Positions 16,067 to 23,899 of a stretch of 64,000 bases of DNA are shown piece by piece. The stretch is from Oscillospiraceae bacterium (GTDB lineage: Bacteria; Bacillota; Clostridia; Oscillospirales; Oscillospiraceae). The DNA is taken from positions 62,001 to 126,000 of the forward strand of contig AP025583.1 in NCBI GenBank assembly GCA_022846095.1, written 5' to 3'. The position numbers and the translations under genes are program-made. Under the pieces are notes generated by a model. It made no database searches. It was not told the origin of the DNA and worked only from the letters and a program-made list of their open reading frames with translations. Every line of letters begins with the position of its first letter. Position 1 is the first letter of the stretch.

Positions 16067-16857
16067 TCAAGGGCGCCGGAGATCTGGCCACCGGCGTGGC
16101 CCACCGGCTGCACCGGGCGGGCTTTGCGCTGGTGATGACCGAGATCCCCCGGCCCACCGCCGTGCGGCGCACGGTGGCCTTCTCCCAGTGCGTCTACGAC
16201 GGCGCGGCCACGGTGGAGGGGATCACCGCCCGGCGGGCGGCGGACCGGGCCGAAGCCGGGGCGATTCTGGCGGCGGGGGAGATCCCCGTGCTGGTGGACC
16301 CGGCGGCGGACATACGCGGGGCGCTGGCCTTTGACGCGGAGGTGGACGCCATCCTGGCCAAGCGCAACACGGGGACAGGCCTGGCCGACGCGCCCATCGT
16401 GCTGGGGCTGGGGCCGGGCTTCACCGCGGGCGTGGACTGCCACGGCGTGGTGGAGACCATGCGGGGCCACGACCTGGGCCGCCTGCTGCTGGAGGGCTGC
16501 GCCATCCCCAACACCGGGGTGCCCGGCGACGTGGGGGGGTACAGCGCCCAGCGGATCATCCGCGCCCCCGCCGACGGGATTTTCCACCCTGTGGCCCGTA
16601 TCGGGGACACGGTGGCGCAGGGGGATCTGGTGGCCGAGGTGGACGGCGCGCCGGTGTACGCCCTGATGCCCGGCACGGTGCGGGGGATGCTGCCCGAGGG
16701 GCTGGAGGTCACCCGGGGCATGAAGTCCGGGGACATCGACCCCCGGTGCCAGTACCGCCACTGCTTCACCATCTCGGACAAGGCCCGGGCCATCGGCGGC
16801 GGCGTGCTGGAGGGCCTGCTATATTTTTCAAGGAGGAATGGTCAGTGCACAGGCTGA
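16054..16857 (+). CDS. yqeB: selenium-dependent molybdenum hydroxylase system protein YqeB
   Basis: This 267-residue protein begins MLVLIKGAGDLATGVAHRLHRAGF, a Rossmann-like nucleotide-binding start typical of YqeB (EF2563 family). TEIPRPTAVRRTVAFSQCVY, GLGPGFTAG and a C-terminal biotinyl-like GDTVAQGDLVAEVDG segment follow. YqeB is a marker of selenium-dependent molybdenum hydroxylases. It sits inside an overlapping yqeC-yqeB-xdhC run and very likely serves the hydroxylase encoded at 19981-23654. SD GAGGGACGG lies inside yqeC. Confidence 0.92.
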   Translation: MLVLIKGAGDLATGVAHRLHRAGFALVMTEIPRPTAVRRTVAFSQCVYDGAATVEGITARRAADRAEAGAILAAGEIPVLVDPAADIRGALAFDAEVDAILAKRNTGTGLADAPIVLGLGPGFTAGVDCHGVVETMRGHDLGRLLLEGCAIPNTGVPGDVGGYSAQRIIRAPADGIFHPVARIGDTVAQGDLVAEVDGAPVYALMPGTVRGMLPEGLEVTRGMKSGDIDPRCQYRHCFTISDKARAIGGGVLEGLLYFSRRNGQCTG

Positions 16858-17597
16858 TTTTATGCGGCGGGGGCCACGTGTCCCTGGAGGTGGCCTTCAT
16901 GGCCCAGCGGCTGGAGTTTGAGATCGTGGTCATCGACGACCGGGCGGAGTTCGCAAACCCCGCCCGCTTCCCCATGGCCGCGCGGATCCTGGCCGAGCCC
17001 TTCCTCCAGGCGCTGGACAAGCTGGGCAGCCGCCCCACGGACTACTTCGTCATTCTCACCCGGGGCCACGCCTTCGACAAGGACTGCCTGGCCCACGTGC
17101 TGCGGGGGGAGTACGCCTACGCGGGCATGATCGGCAGCCGGATCAAGGTGGCCGCCGTGATGAAGGCGCTGCGGGAGGAGGGCTTTGCCCAGGGGGTGCT
17201 CTCCGGCGTACACACCCCCATCGGCCTGAGCATCGGGGCCCAGACCCCGGCGGAGATCGCCGTGTCCATCCTGGCGGAGATCGTGCAGGAGCGGGCCAGG
17301 AAGGGCCCCGGCGCGGTGCCGCCCCCCGAGGAGCCGGGGGTGCTGTGCACCATCGTCAAAAAAAGCGGCTCCGCCCCCAGGGCCGAGGGCACCTGGATGC
17401 TGGTGCGGCCCGACGGCACCTGCGCCGGGACCATCGGCGGCGGCGCGGTGGAGTTCCAGGCCAAAAAGGACGCTCTGGTGCTTTGGGCGGATGGCGGGCG
17501 CGAGATGCGGAAAACCTATGATCTGTCCCACGCCGCCGCCGAGCTGGGTATGGTCTGCGGCGGAAAAATAGAAGTGAGCTTTGTGATCCGGACGTAG
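16845..17597 (+). CDS. XdhC/CoxI-family molybdenum hydroxylase maturation protein
   Basis: This 250-residue protein has an N-terminal Rossmann domain (LILCGGGHVSLEVAFMAQRL, then VVIDDRAEFAN, GMIGSRIK, GLSIGAQTPAEIAVSILAEI). A C-terminal XdhC_CoxI domain follows (CTIVKKSGSAPRAEGTWMLV, AGTIGGGAVEFQA, GMVCGGKIEVSF). Canonical XdhC has the CoxI domain first and the Rossmann domain last, so the order here is reversed. XdhC proteins deliver sulfurated molybdopterin to xanthine dehydrogenases. GTG 16845 follows AAGGAGG and overlaps yqeB by 13 bp. Confidence 0.88.
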   Translation: MHRLILCGGGHVSLEVAFMAQRLEFEIVVIDDRAEFANPARFPMAARILAEPFLQALDKLGSRPTDYFVILTRGHAFDKDCLAHVLRGEYAYAGMIGSRIKVAAVMKALREEGFAQGVLSGVHTPIGLSIGAQTPAEIAVSILAEIVQERARKGPGAVPPPEEPGVLCTIVKKSGSAPRAEGTWMLVRPDGTCAGTIGGGAVEFQAKKDALVLWADGGREMRKTYDLSHAAAELGMVCGGKIEVSFVIRT

Positions 17598-17609
17598 AAA
17601 GGAGCCGAC

Positions 17610-17885
17610 ATGAAAGAGATTCTGATGTTTAAGCTGAAGGGCTGCCCCCACTGCAAGCTGGCGCTGGCGCTCCAGGAGGAGCTGCTGGCGGAGCACCCCG
17701 AGTGGCGGGAGATCCCCCTGCGCATCGTGGACGAGCGGGAGGAGAAGGCCTTTGCCGACGGGTACGACTACTTTTACGTGCCCTGCTACTACGTGGACGG
17801 GGTCAAGGTCCACGAGGGCCACGCGGAGAAAGAGGACGTGGAGAAGGTGTTCCGCGTCGCCGCGGGTGAGGCCGTCGGGGTATAA
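17610..17885 (+). CDS. thioredoxin/glutaredoxin-like small protein
   Basis: This 91-residue thioredoxin-fold protein has redox motif GCPHCK (residues 11-16) and the cis-Pro region YFYVPCYYVDG near 57-67. It starts 13 bp after xdhC with a good SD, so it belongs to the yqeC-yqeB-xdhC operon. A role in keeping a thiol or selenol cofactor reduced is plausible from context but not shown by the sequence. Confidence 0.85.
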   Translation: MKEILMFKLKGCPHCKLALALQEELLAEHPEWREIPLRIVDEREEKAFADGYDYFYVPCYYVDGVKVHEGHAEKEDVEKVFRVAAGEAVGV

Positions 17886-17895
17886 GACGGAGAAA

Positions 17896-17932
17896 CGGAG
17901 GGCCCGGCTTGAAGCCGGGCCCTCCGCTATTT
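17896..17932 (+). terminator. rho-independent terminator
   Basis: CGGAGGGCCCGGCTT 17896-17910 and AAGCCGGGCCCTCCG 17912-17926 form a strong hairpin followed by CTATTTT. It ends the yqeC-trx operon. Confidence 0.85.
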
Positions 17933-17962
17933 TCGTACTTGGGGGATAGGGCGGCCGATGTT

Positions 17963-18318
17963 GGACGGGCGATTCGTGAATCGCCCCTACGGGCCTGGAG
18001 CGGTGGGCCGATATGGGCATCGGCCCCTACGAATGCCAAGCGCCGTACGGGGCATGGCAGTACGTGCGGCTTTTCAGGCACCTGTTGAACCGCAACTACT
18101 ATCAAATATGGGCGGGTCATGTGCCGCGTGGGCGGCAGCCCTACTCGCCTCAAGTGCCAGACCGAACCGAGCCCTGAGCGCATGCAGGTTTTGCAGGTTA
18201 CCTGAACCGCACCGCCGCCGGGCCCCGGGGTTTGGGGCCGAGGCCCCAATTGTTTCTTCCCGGGGTTCTTTGCAAGCAAAGAATCCCGCCGCCGGAGGCC
18301 GGGCCTCCTCGCAATGAC
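17963..18318. repeat. dispersed intergenic repeat R1, copy 2
   Basis: This copy begins with two hairpins, GGGCGATTC-GT-GAATCGCCC (17967-17986) and GGGCCGAT/ATCGGCCC near 18003-18024. It continues with the R1 body: GCGGGTCATGTGCCGC near 18113, CCAGACCGAACCGAGCCCTG near 18158, and GTTCTTTGCAAGCAAAGAAT near 18265. It lies between the 3' ends of convergent genes. No gene is seen in 17886-18369. Confidence 0.8.
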
Positions 18319-18369
18319 AGAGTGCGCCTTATCCGCCTGAGCGGATGGACCGGCCCCTGACAGGGGAGG

Positions 18370-18840
18370 CTATGCGGCCCCCGCCTCGCGCAGCACCAGC
18401 GCCTGGATGTGGGGGTTGTGCTCCGGGCAGACCGGGAACTGGAAGGCGCTGTAGCGGCAGCGCTGCAGCCGCTGGCCCCCCAGCAGGAAGTCGTACCCCA
18501 TGGCGCACTTGGGGTTGCAGGCCTCCGGGTCCAACAGGCGCTTGCAGGGGGGCGCGTCCTGGATGGCGCGGACCATGTCGCCGGGCAGGGCGTCCAGCAG
18601 CTCCATGTACTGCTGGATATGGTTGGCGTAGATGCGCGCGATAAGACCCTTTTTGCGGAACACATAGTTGAGGACGGTTTTTTTATTGCGGACGTAGGAG
18701 GCCACGAAGCCGCTTTTGGCCTGCTTGATCTCCAGCTTGCAGCCCGCCTGCGTCAGCGCGCCGTGCAGCGCCCGCACAAATTCCCTGTCCCCGCCGTCCA
18801 CGGAAGCGAGGAATGCTTCAAAATCCGGTTTCTGATCCAT
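18370..18840 (-). CDS. conserved-looking hypothetical protein with Cys-rich C-terminus
   Basis: This 156-residue soluble protein is not recognised. The N-terminal half is mixed charged (DFEAFLASVDGGDREFVRAL). The middle (GFVASYVRNKKTVLNYVFRK, LIARIYANHIQQYMELLDAL) looks alpha/beta. The last 60 residues hold five cysteines (PPCKRLLDPEACNPKCAMGY, QRCRYSAF, FPVCPEHN), which suggests a metal site. ATG 18840 has GGAGGG 8 nt upstream. It stands alone, divergent from the LytTR gene. Codon use resembles its neighbours, so it is probably a real lineage gene. Confidence 0.7.
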   Translation of the reverse strand: MDQKPDFEAFLASVDGGDREFVRALHGALTQAGCKLEIKQAKSGFVASYVRNKKTVLNYVFRKKGLIARIYANHIQQYMELLDALPGDMVRAIQDAPPCKRLLDPEACNPKCAMGYDFLLGGQRLQRCRYSAFQFPVCPEHNPHIQALVLREAGAA

Positions 18841-19018
18841 ATACAAGGCCCTCCGCTCAATTGCTTTTATGACAGGATAGCACAGGGCCCCGGAAAAGGA
18901 TTGTAAAAACCGGACAAGCCGTGCGCCGGGTATACGCAATTTCCCGCCACTTATGGGAAAGCGGTCGACGGGGTGCGGCGGGTGTGGTATCCTTGAGCCA
19001 TTAAAGGGGGAGGGACGG

Positions 19019-19459
19019 ATGGAGGTAGAAATCAGACTGGAACCGGGCAGGGCGGAGCCCAAGGTCGTGATACTCACCGGGGAACTGAGCGGCGCCGTGT
19101 CCGACTTGGCCCGCCGCCTGGGCACAGGGGAGGCGCGCTTCCTGCCCGGCTGGCGGGCGGGGGAGGTGCTGCTGCTGGATCCGGGTGACATACGGCGCAT
19201 CTGGGCGGAGGGCCAGGGCGTGCTGGCCCGGACGGAGGGGGACACGCTCACGCTGCGGCTGCGGCTCTACGAGCTGGAGGAGCGGCTGGCGGGCACGGCC
19301 TTCCTGCGCATCTCCCACGGGGAGATTGTCAACTTCGACCATGTAAAAAGCCTGGATCTCAGCATGGCGGGGGTGCTCAGCCTGCGGCTGGACAACGGCG
19401 ACGCGGCCTTTGTCTCCCGGCGGTACATGGGCAGAATCAAGGCCTTTTTAGGCATATAG
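19019..19459 (+). CDS. LytTR DNA-binding domain regulator
   Basis: This 146-residue protein has a C-terminal LytTR domain at about 50-146: DIRRIWAEGQGVLARTEGDT, LYELEERLAGTAFLRISHGE, IVNFDHVKSLDL and FVSRRYMGRIKAFLG. It lacks a receiver domain. Free-standing LytTR proteins paired with a DUF3021 membrane protein form small autoregulatory units in Firmicutes in which the membrane partner restrains the regulator. The pair is present here (16-bp gap). ATG 19019 follows GGGGGAGGG; upstream residues in the open frame are not supported. Confidence 0.9.
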   Translation: MEVEIRLEPGRAEPKVVILTGELSGAVSDLARRLGTGEARFLPGWRAGEVLLLDPGDIRRIWAEGQGVLARTEGDTLTLRLRLYELEERLAGTAFLRISHGEIVNFDHVKSLDLSMAGVLSLRLDNGDAAFVSRRYMGRIKAFLGI

Positions 19460-19475
19460 AGAGGGGCTTTTCACT

Positions 19476-19931
19476 ATGACAGGGAAAAAAGCGCTGCGCC
19501 GGGGACTGGTGGGCATCCCCGTCGGCGTGTTCATCGGCTATTCCATTACCGTAATTACCTCCCTGATTTGGGGGCAGGGCCGGTACTCGCCCGTGGTGCC
19601 CGCCTTTCAGGAGGCCGTGGGGGCCCAGTCCGCGGCCGTGGCCCTCCAGTGGCTGCTGTGCTGCGTGATGGGCTTCGTCTTTGCCGCCGCCTCCTGTATC
19701 TGGGAGGTGGAGCGCTGGAGCCTCACCCGCCAGACCGTGCTGCATTTTCTGGCGGTCAGCCTCACGATGCTGCCCATTGTGCTGGCCTGTCGCTGGGCGG
19801 CGTTTATCCCAGGCGGCATTTTGGGGTATTTCGGCGTGTTTATCGCCATTTACGCCGCCATCTGGCTGATTACCACCCTCTCCGTGCGCAGGCAGGTGCG
19901 GGCGGCCAACCGGAAGCTCCGGGGGTGGTGA
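19476..19931 (+). CDS. DUF3021 membrane protein (partner of LytTR regulator)
   Basis: This 151-residue protein has four hydrophobic segments (about 12-32, 54-75, 90-108 and 112-134) and a basic C-terminus. The opening GLVGIPVGVFIGYSITVITS and the WSLTRQTVLHFLAVSLTMLP segment are typical of DUF3021. It is the likely membrane antagonist of the adjacent LytTR protein. A terminator hairpin follows directly. Confidence 0.88.
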   Translation: MTGKKALRRGLVGIPVGVFIGYSITVITSLIWGQGRYSPVVPAFQEAVGAQSAAVALQWLLCCVMGFVFAAASCIWEVERWSLTRQTVLHFLAVSLTMLPIVLACRWAAFIPGGILGYFGVFIAIYAAIWLITTLSVRRQVRAANRKLRGW

Positions 19932-19946
19932 GGAGCGGTTGATGAA

Positions 19947-19978
19947 AAGGGCCCCGGTTCGTGAGAACCGGGGCCCTT
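19947..19978. terminator. bidirectional terminator
   Basis: AAGGGCCCCGGTTC 19947-19960, loop GTGA, GAACCGGGGCCCTT 19965-19978. It sits between the convergent DUF3021 and xanthine dehydrogenase genes. Confidence 0.85.
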
Positions 19979-19980
19979 GC

Positions 19981-20472
19981 TTACGCGTCCCTGCCGACGA
20001 ATTTATTGCACTCGTTCACGGCGCGCTCCACCGCGTTCAGGATGTTCTGGTACCCTGTGCAGCGGCACAGGTGGCCGGAGATCAGCTTGCGCAGCTCGTC
20101 CCGGGTGTAGGTCTTGCCCGAGCCCACGATCTCCACCGCGCTCATGATGATGCCGGGGGTGCAGAAGCCGCACTGGACGGCGGCCTCCTCCACGAAGGCC
20201 CTTTGGATGGGGGAGAGGGTGCCGTCCGGCTCCTGGAGGCCCTCCACGGTGAGAATGGACTTGCCGTCCGCCCACACGCTGAGGTAGATGCAGGAGTCGA
20301 TGGCCTCGCCGTCCACCAGGACGGTGCAGGCCCCGCACTCGCCCACCTCACAGCCCTTCTTCACGCTGGTCAGGCCCAGGCGCGTGCGCAGGGTGTCCGC
20401 CAGGGACTCCCTGGGGTCCACGGCCACCTCCACGGGGCGGCTGTTTACGGTCATATGCAGAATTTCCATCAT
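19981..20472 (-). CDS. xanthine dehydrogenase-type [2Fe-2S] subunit
   Basis: This 163-residue small subunit has a plant-type [2Fe-2S] domain (KKGCEVGECGACTVLVDG, Cys near 41-49, then CIYLS) and a C-terminal [2Fe-2S] helical domain (QCGFCTPGIIMSA and HLCRCTGYQNI). It carries electrons from the Mo centre to the FAD subunit. It is the third gene of the minus-strand xdh operon. ATG 20472 overlaps the FAD-subunit stop in an ATGA arrangement. Confidence 0.95.
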   Translation of the reverse strand: MMEILHMTVNSRPVEVAVDPRESLADTLRTRLGLTSVKKGCEVGECGACTVLVDGEAIDSCIYLSVWADGKSILTVEGLQEPDGTLSPIQRAFVEEAAVQCGFCTPGIIMSAVEIVGSGKTYTRDELRKLISGHLCRCTGYQNILNAVERAVNECNKFVGRDA

Positions 20473-21347
20473 ACCTGGGCCCCTCCCTTCCGCGCGGCCT
20501 CGGCCAGGGCGCGGCCCGAGAGCTCCTTCACCAGCCGGACGCGGAACTCCCTGGAGGCCCGCCAGCTGGTGCGGGGGTTCACGTCGGCCAGGGCGGCGGG
20601 GCCGATCTCCGCCACCGCCCGGGCGACGCTCAGGCCCCTCACCGCCGCCTCGGCGGCGGGGGCGCGCATGGGCACCGGGCCCGCCACGCCGAAGGCCAGG
20701 CGCACGTCCTCGCAGACCGCCTTGTCCGCCGAGAGCTTCACCAGGCAGCTCACCCCCAGGGTGGCGATGTCCATGGCCGAGCGCATGGCATATTTGATGT
20801 AGTGCCCCGTCCAGCCCTCATAGCTGGCCTTGGGGATGCGGATCTTGGTCAGAATCTCGCCGTGCTCCAGCGCCACCCGGCCCACGCCCTTGTACCACTG
20901 GCCGATGGGGACCTCCCGCTCGCCGGCGGGGCCCTTCACGCGGAGCAGGGCGCCCAGGGCGGTGAGGGTGGAGGCGGTGTCCGCCGAGGTGATGCCGTTG
21001 CAGACGTTACCGCCCACGGTGCCCGCCGCCCTGAGCTGGGGCCCGCCCGCCATGTCGGCGGCCTCCCCCAGCACGGGGACGGTGGAGCGGATGATGTCGT
21101 TAAAGGTCAGGCCCCGGAAGGTGGTGAGGGGGCCGATCTCCACCGTGCCGTCCTCCGCCAGGCAGACCCCTTGCAGCTCGGGCAAATCGTGGATGGAGAC
21201 CAGGCGGCAGCCCGCCAGCTTTCCCTCCCGGATTTTGATCAGCACGTCTGTGCCCCCGGCGATGAGCACGGCCCCGGGGTCCCGCGCCAGGGCGGAGATG
21301 GTGTCGTCCACCGACTGGGCGCGGTAGATGGCTTCAATATCGTACAT
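20469..21347 (-). CDS. xanthine dehydrogenase-type FAD-binding subunit
   Basis: This 292-residue CoxM/XdhB-type flavoprotein has FAD-binding motifs LIAGGTDVLIKIREGKL (about 28-44) and AAGTVGGNVCNGITSADT (about 107-124). A C-terminal CO-dehydrogenase flavoprotein domain follows (AFGVAGPVPMRAPAAEAAVR). It passes electrons from the iron-sulfur subunit to NAD or a ferredoxin-like acceptor. It abuts the catalytic subunit gene with no gap. Confidence 0.95.
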   Translation of the reverse strand: MYDIEAIYRAQSVDDTISALARDPGAVLIAGGTDVLIKIREGKLAGCRLVSIHDLPELQGVCLAEDGTVEIGPLTTFRGLTFNDIIRSTVPVLGEAADMAGGPQLRAAGTVGGNVCNGITSADTASTLTALGALLRVKGPAGEREVPIGQWYKGVGRVALEHGEILTKIRIPKASYEGWTGHYIKYAMRSAMDIATLGVSCLVKLSADKAVCEDVRLAFGVAGPVPMRAPAAEAAVRGLSVARAVAEIGPAALADVNPRTSWRASREFRVRLVKELSGRALAEAARKGGAQV

Positions 21348-23654
21348 CTAAATGAGCCCTCCTTCCGTGAACGCCTCCACCAGTTTCTGGGGAGACAGGG
21401 GCAGGCTGTTGACCGCCACGCCGGTGGCCTGGAGCAGCGCGTTGCGCACGGCGGGGGCCACCGGGATGGCCGGGGGCTCCCCCAGGGCCTTGTTGCCGAA
21501 GGGGCCGGAGGGGTCCTCCGTCTCCACGAACAGGGCGTGCAGCTCCGGGTGGTCCATGGAGGTGGGCAGCTTGTAGTCCAGCAGGTTGCCGTTGAGCAGG
21601 CGGCCCGTCTTGGGGTCAAACTTCATCTCCTCGCTCAGGGCGTACCCCAGGCCCATGCTCATGCCGCCGTGGACCTGGGCCTCGGCCAGGGCGGGGTTGA
21701 TGAGCCGCCCGGAGTCGTGGACGTTCACCAGATTGAGCACCTTGATCCTGCCCAGGGGGAGGTCCACCTCGATCTCCGCGAAGCAGCAGCCGAAGGCGAA
21801 GGTGTTGTTCTTGCACTGGCTGGTGGCCTCGGCGGTGATGTGCACCGAGTGGGTGAGGGAGTAGAAGGCCTCCATGGCCAGATCCTCCAGCTTCAAAACG
21901 GCCGCGCCGTCGGCGGTGCAGACCACGTCCTTACCCCGTATGTCCAGGTTGCCCGCGTCCAGCTTGGTCAATTCCGCGGCGTAGTCCAGGATCTTTTCCC
22001 GGAGCTGCCCGCCGCATTTCTTGATGGCCTTGCCGGTGACGTAGGTCTGGCGGGAGGCGTAGGCCCCCGTGTCGAAGGGGGCGGTGTCGGTGTCCTGGAA
22101 GGAGACGATATGTACGTCCTCCGTGGCGATGCCCAGGGACTGGGCCGCCATCTGGGAGAAGACCGTGTCGCCCCCCTGGCCGATCTCGGTGGCGCCCAGC
22201 TGGAGCTGCACCGTGCCGTCCTGGTTGAGCACCATGCGGGCGGAGGCGGTCTCCAGGCTGATGGGGTACACGCCGGTCTTGTAGGAGAACACCGCCATAC
22301 CCACGCCCCTGCGGACGGGGCCGGTCTGGTTTTGGTACTTCTCCCGCAGTTCGTCCCAGTGGATAAACGCCCGGCCCTTCTCCATACACTCCCGCAGGCC
22401 GCTGGTGTGGCAGGTGATGCCGTTGGTGGGGTCCACGAATCCCTCCCGCATGATGTTCTTCAGGCGGAATTCGTAGGGGTCCCAGCCCATTTCCCGGGCG
22501 ATGTCGTCCATAAAGCACTCGGAGGCGAAGCAGCTCTGGGGGATGCCGTAGCCCCGCATGGCGCCGGGCGCGGCCAGGTTGGTGTACACCGTGTACGCCT
22601 CGCTGCGGTGGGCCAGCGCGTCCGGGTAGCACTGGCGGAAGCCGGTGACCGTGTTGGCCACGATGGAGTGGCCGTGGGAGGCGTAGCCCCCCTGGTTGGA
22701 GTAGGCCACACACGCCCGGGCCATGAGGCGGCCCTCGCCGTTCACCGCCGCTTTGACGTGCATGTCGATGGGGTGGCGGGAGCGGGTGTTCTGGAAGGTC
22801 TCCTCCCTGGAAACGTCCAGCTTCACCGCCCGGCCCCCCACCTGGACGCAGAGCCAGGCGTTCAGGGGCTCGTACAGCACCTCCTGCTTGTTGCCGAAGC
22901 CGCCGCCGATATAGGGCTTAATCACCCGGATCTTGCCCCAGCCGATGCCCAGGGCCTGGCCGACGACCCGGCGGACGATGTGGGGGATCTGGGTGGAGGA
23001 GACCACCGTGATCCGCCCGCCCTCCATCCAGGCGCAGGAGATGGGGTTCTCGATGTGGCAGTGCTGGACCTGCTGAGTCTCGTAGTGCCCGGCGAACCGG
23101 CGGTACTGGGGGTCGGAGAGCACCTCGTCGGCGTCCTTCACGTCCGCGCCGGGGGTAATTACGTGAAAGACCGTGTGCTTGAGCACGTTGTCCGGGTGCT
23201 CGGCGTGGAGCACGGGGGCCCCGGGGGCCATGGCCTGGGCGGGCGTGAGCACCACGGGCAGCTCCTCGTACTCCACCTCGATGAGCTTCAGCGCCCGCTG
23301 GGCGGTGATCTCGTCCTCCGCCACCACGGCGGCCACGTCGTCCCCGTAGGTGCGCACCCGGTCGGTGAGCAGCCTGCGGTCGGACACGTCCTGGTGGGCC
23401 TCCTCCACGCTCCAGGGGTGGCCGGGGGTGGGGTATTGGATGCCGGGCGCGTCAAAGCAGGTGAGTACCTTCACCACGCCGGGCAGGGCGGCGGCCTTCG
23501 ACACGTCGATGGCGCGCACCCAGCCGTTGGCGATGGTGGCGTGCAGGATTTTCGCGGCCAGCATGGGCCGGTCGCAGAGGTCGTCGGTGTATTTTGCGCG
23601 GCCCGTCACCTTATCGGCGGCGTCCACGCGGATCATGGGTCTTCCGACTTCCAT
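21348..23654 (-). CDS. xanthine dehydrogenase-type molybdenum-binding subunit
   Basis: This 768-residue catalytic subunit begins with the a/b hammerhead domain (KVTGRAKYTDDL, ILHATIANGWVRAID), followed by two molybdopterin-binding regions (YIGGGFGNKQEVLYEP, NLAAPGAMRGYGIPQ, LGATEIGQGGDTVF). The late conserved Glu region FGNKALGEPPAIPVAPAV matches the catalytic Glu of xanthine dehydrogenases. With yqeB, yqeC and the XdhC protein 4 kb away, it is likely a selenium-dependent hydroxylase acting on xanthine, hypoxanthine or a related purine; the exact substrate cannot be read from the sequence. The operon order is Mo, FAD, Fe-S subunit. SD GGAGGTG precedes ATG 23654. Confidence 0.93.
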   Translation of the reverse strand: MEVGRPMIRVDAADKVTGRAKYTDDLCDRPMLAAKILHATIANGWVRAIDVSKAAALPGVVKVLTCFDAPGIQYPTPGHPWSVEEAHQDVSDRRLLTDRVRTYGDDVAAVVAEDEITAQRALKLIEVEYEELPVVLTPAQAMAPGAPVLHAEHPDNVLKHTVFHVITPGADVKDADEVLSDPQYRRFAGHYETQQVQHCHIENPISCAWMEGGRITVVSSTQIPHIVRRVVGQALGIGWGKIRVIKPYIGGGFGNKQEVLYEPLNAWLCVQVGGRAVKLDVSREETFQNTRSRHPIDMHVKAAVNGEGRLMARACVAYSNQGGYASHGHSIVANTVTGFRQCYPDALAHRSEAYTVYTNLAAPGAMRGYGIPQSCFASECFMDDIAREMGWDPYEFRLKNIMREGFVDPTNGITCHTSGLRECMEKGRAFIHWDELREKYQNQTGPVRRGVGMAVFSYKTGVYPISLETASARMVLNQDGTVQLQLGATEIGQGGDTVFSQMAAQSLGIATEDVHIVSFQDTDTAPFDTGAYASRQTYVTGKAIKKCGGQLREKILDYAAELTKLDAGNLDIRGKDVVCTADGAAVLKLEDLAMEAFYSLTHSVHITAEATSQCKNNTFAFGCCFAEIEVDLPLGRIKVLNLVNVHDSGRLINPALAEAQVHGGMSMGLGYALSEEMKFDPKTGRLLNGNLLDYKLPTSMDHPELHALFVETEDPSGPFGNKALGEPPAIPVAPAVRNALLQATGVAVNSLPLSPQKLVEAFTEGGLI

Positions 23655-23722
23655 GGTTGCACCTCCTTAGCTGTGCAGTTGTAGTGATTGTGCGTTTTCC
23701 CCGTCTTCTTGCAGTCAGTATA

Positions 23723-23781
23723 CAGCAGTTTCACGGAAAAAGAAAGGGGTGCGGCGGCATTTCAGCAGTTTACTGAAAAAA
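23723..23781. promoter_or_regulatory. direct-repeat candidate operator between xdh and PLP operons
   Basis: CAGCAGTTTCACGGAAAAA (23723-23741) and CAGCAGTTTACTGAAAAAA (23763-23781) are near-identical and 40 bp apart, about four helical turns. The second forms TTCAG-N7-CTGAA (23761-23777). They lie in the divergent region, so they could coordinate both operons. Confidence 0.5.
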
Positions 23782-23813
23782 ATTTTGAAGCGCTAAAATC
23801 ATTTCTATTACGC

Positions 23814-23841
23814 TTGATTTATTTCAAGGGTGTGTTATCAT
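23814..23841 (+). promoter_or_regulatory. promoter of the PLP-enzyme operon
   Basis: TTGATT 23814-23819 and TATCAT 23836-23841 are separated by 16 bp. The -10 overlaps an in-frame ATG at 23840, which supports the GTG start at 23900 instead. Confidence 0.6.
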
Positions 23842-23899
23842 GAAACCAAAGGGTTTCCATAGTGGGCCGGAGCGCAACTTATATAAGGAGGGCTATGAC

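Noticed and set aside
20802-23684. 960-codon open frame on the plus strand
   Set aside because: It is a mirror frame of the xanthine dehydrogenase Mo and FAD subunits, whose motifs are unmistakable on the minus strand.
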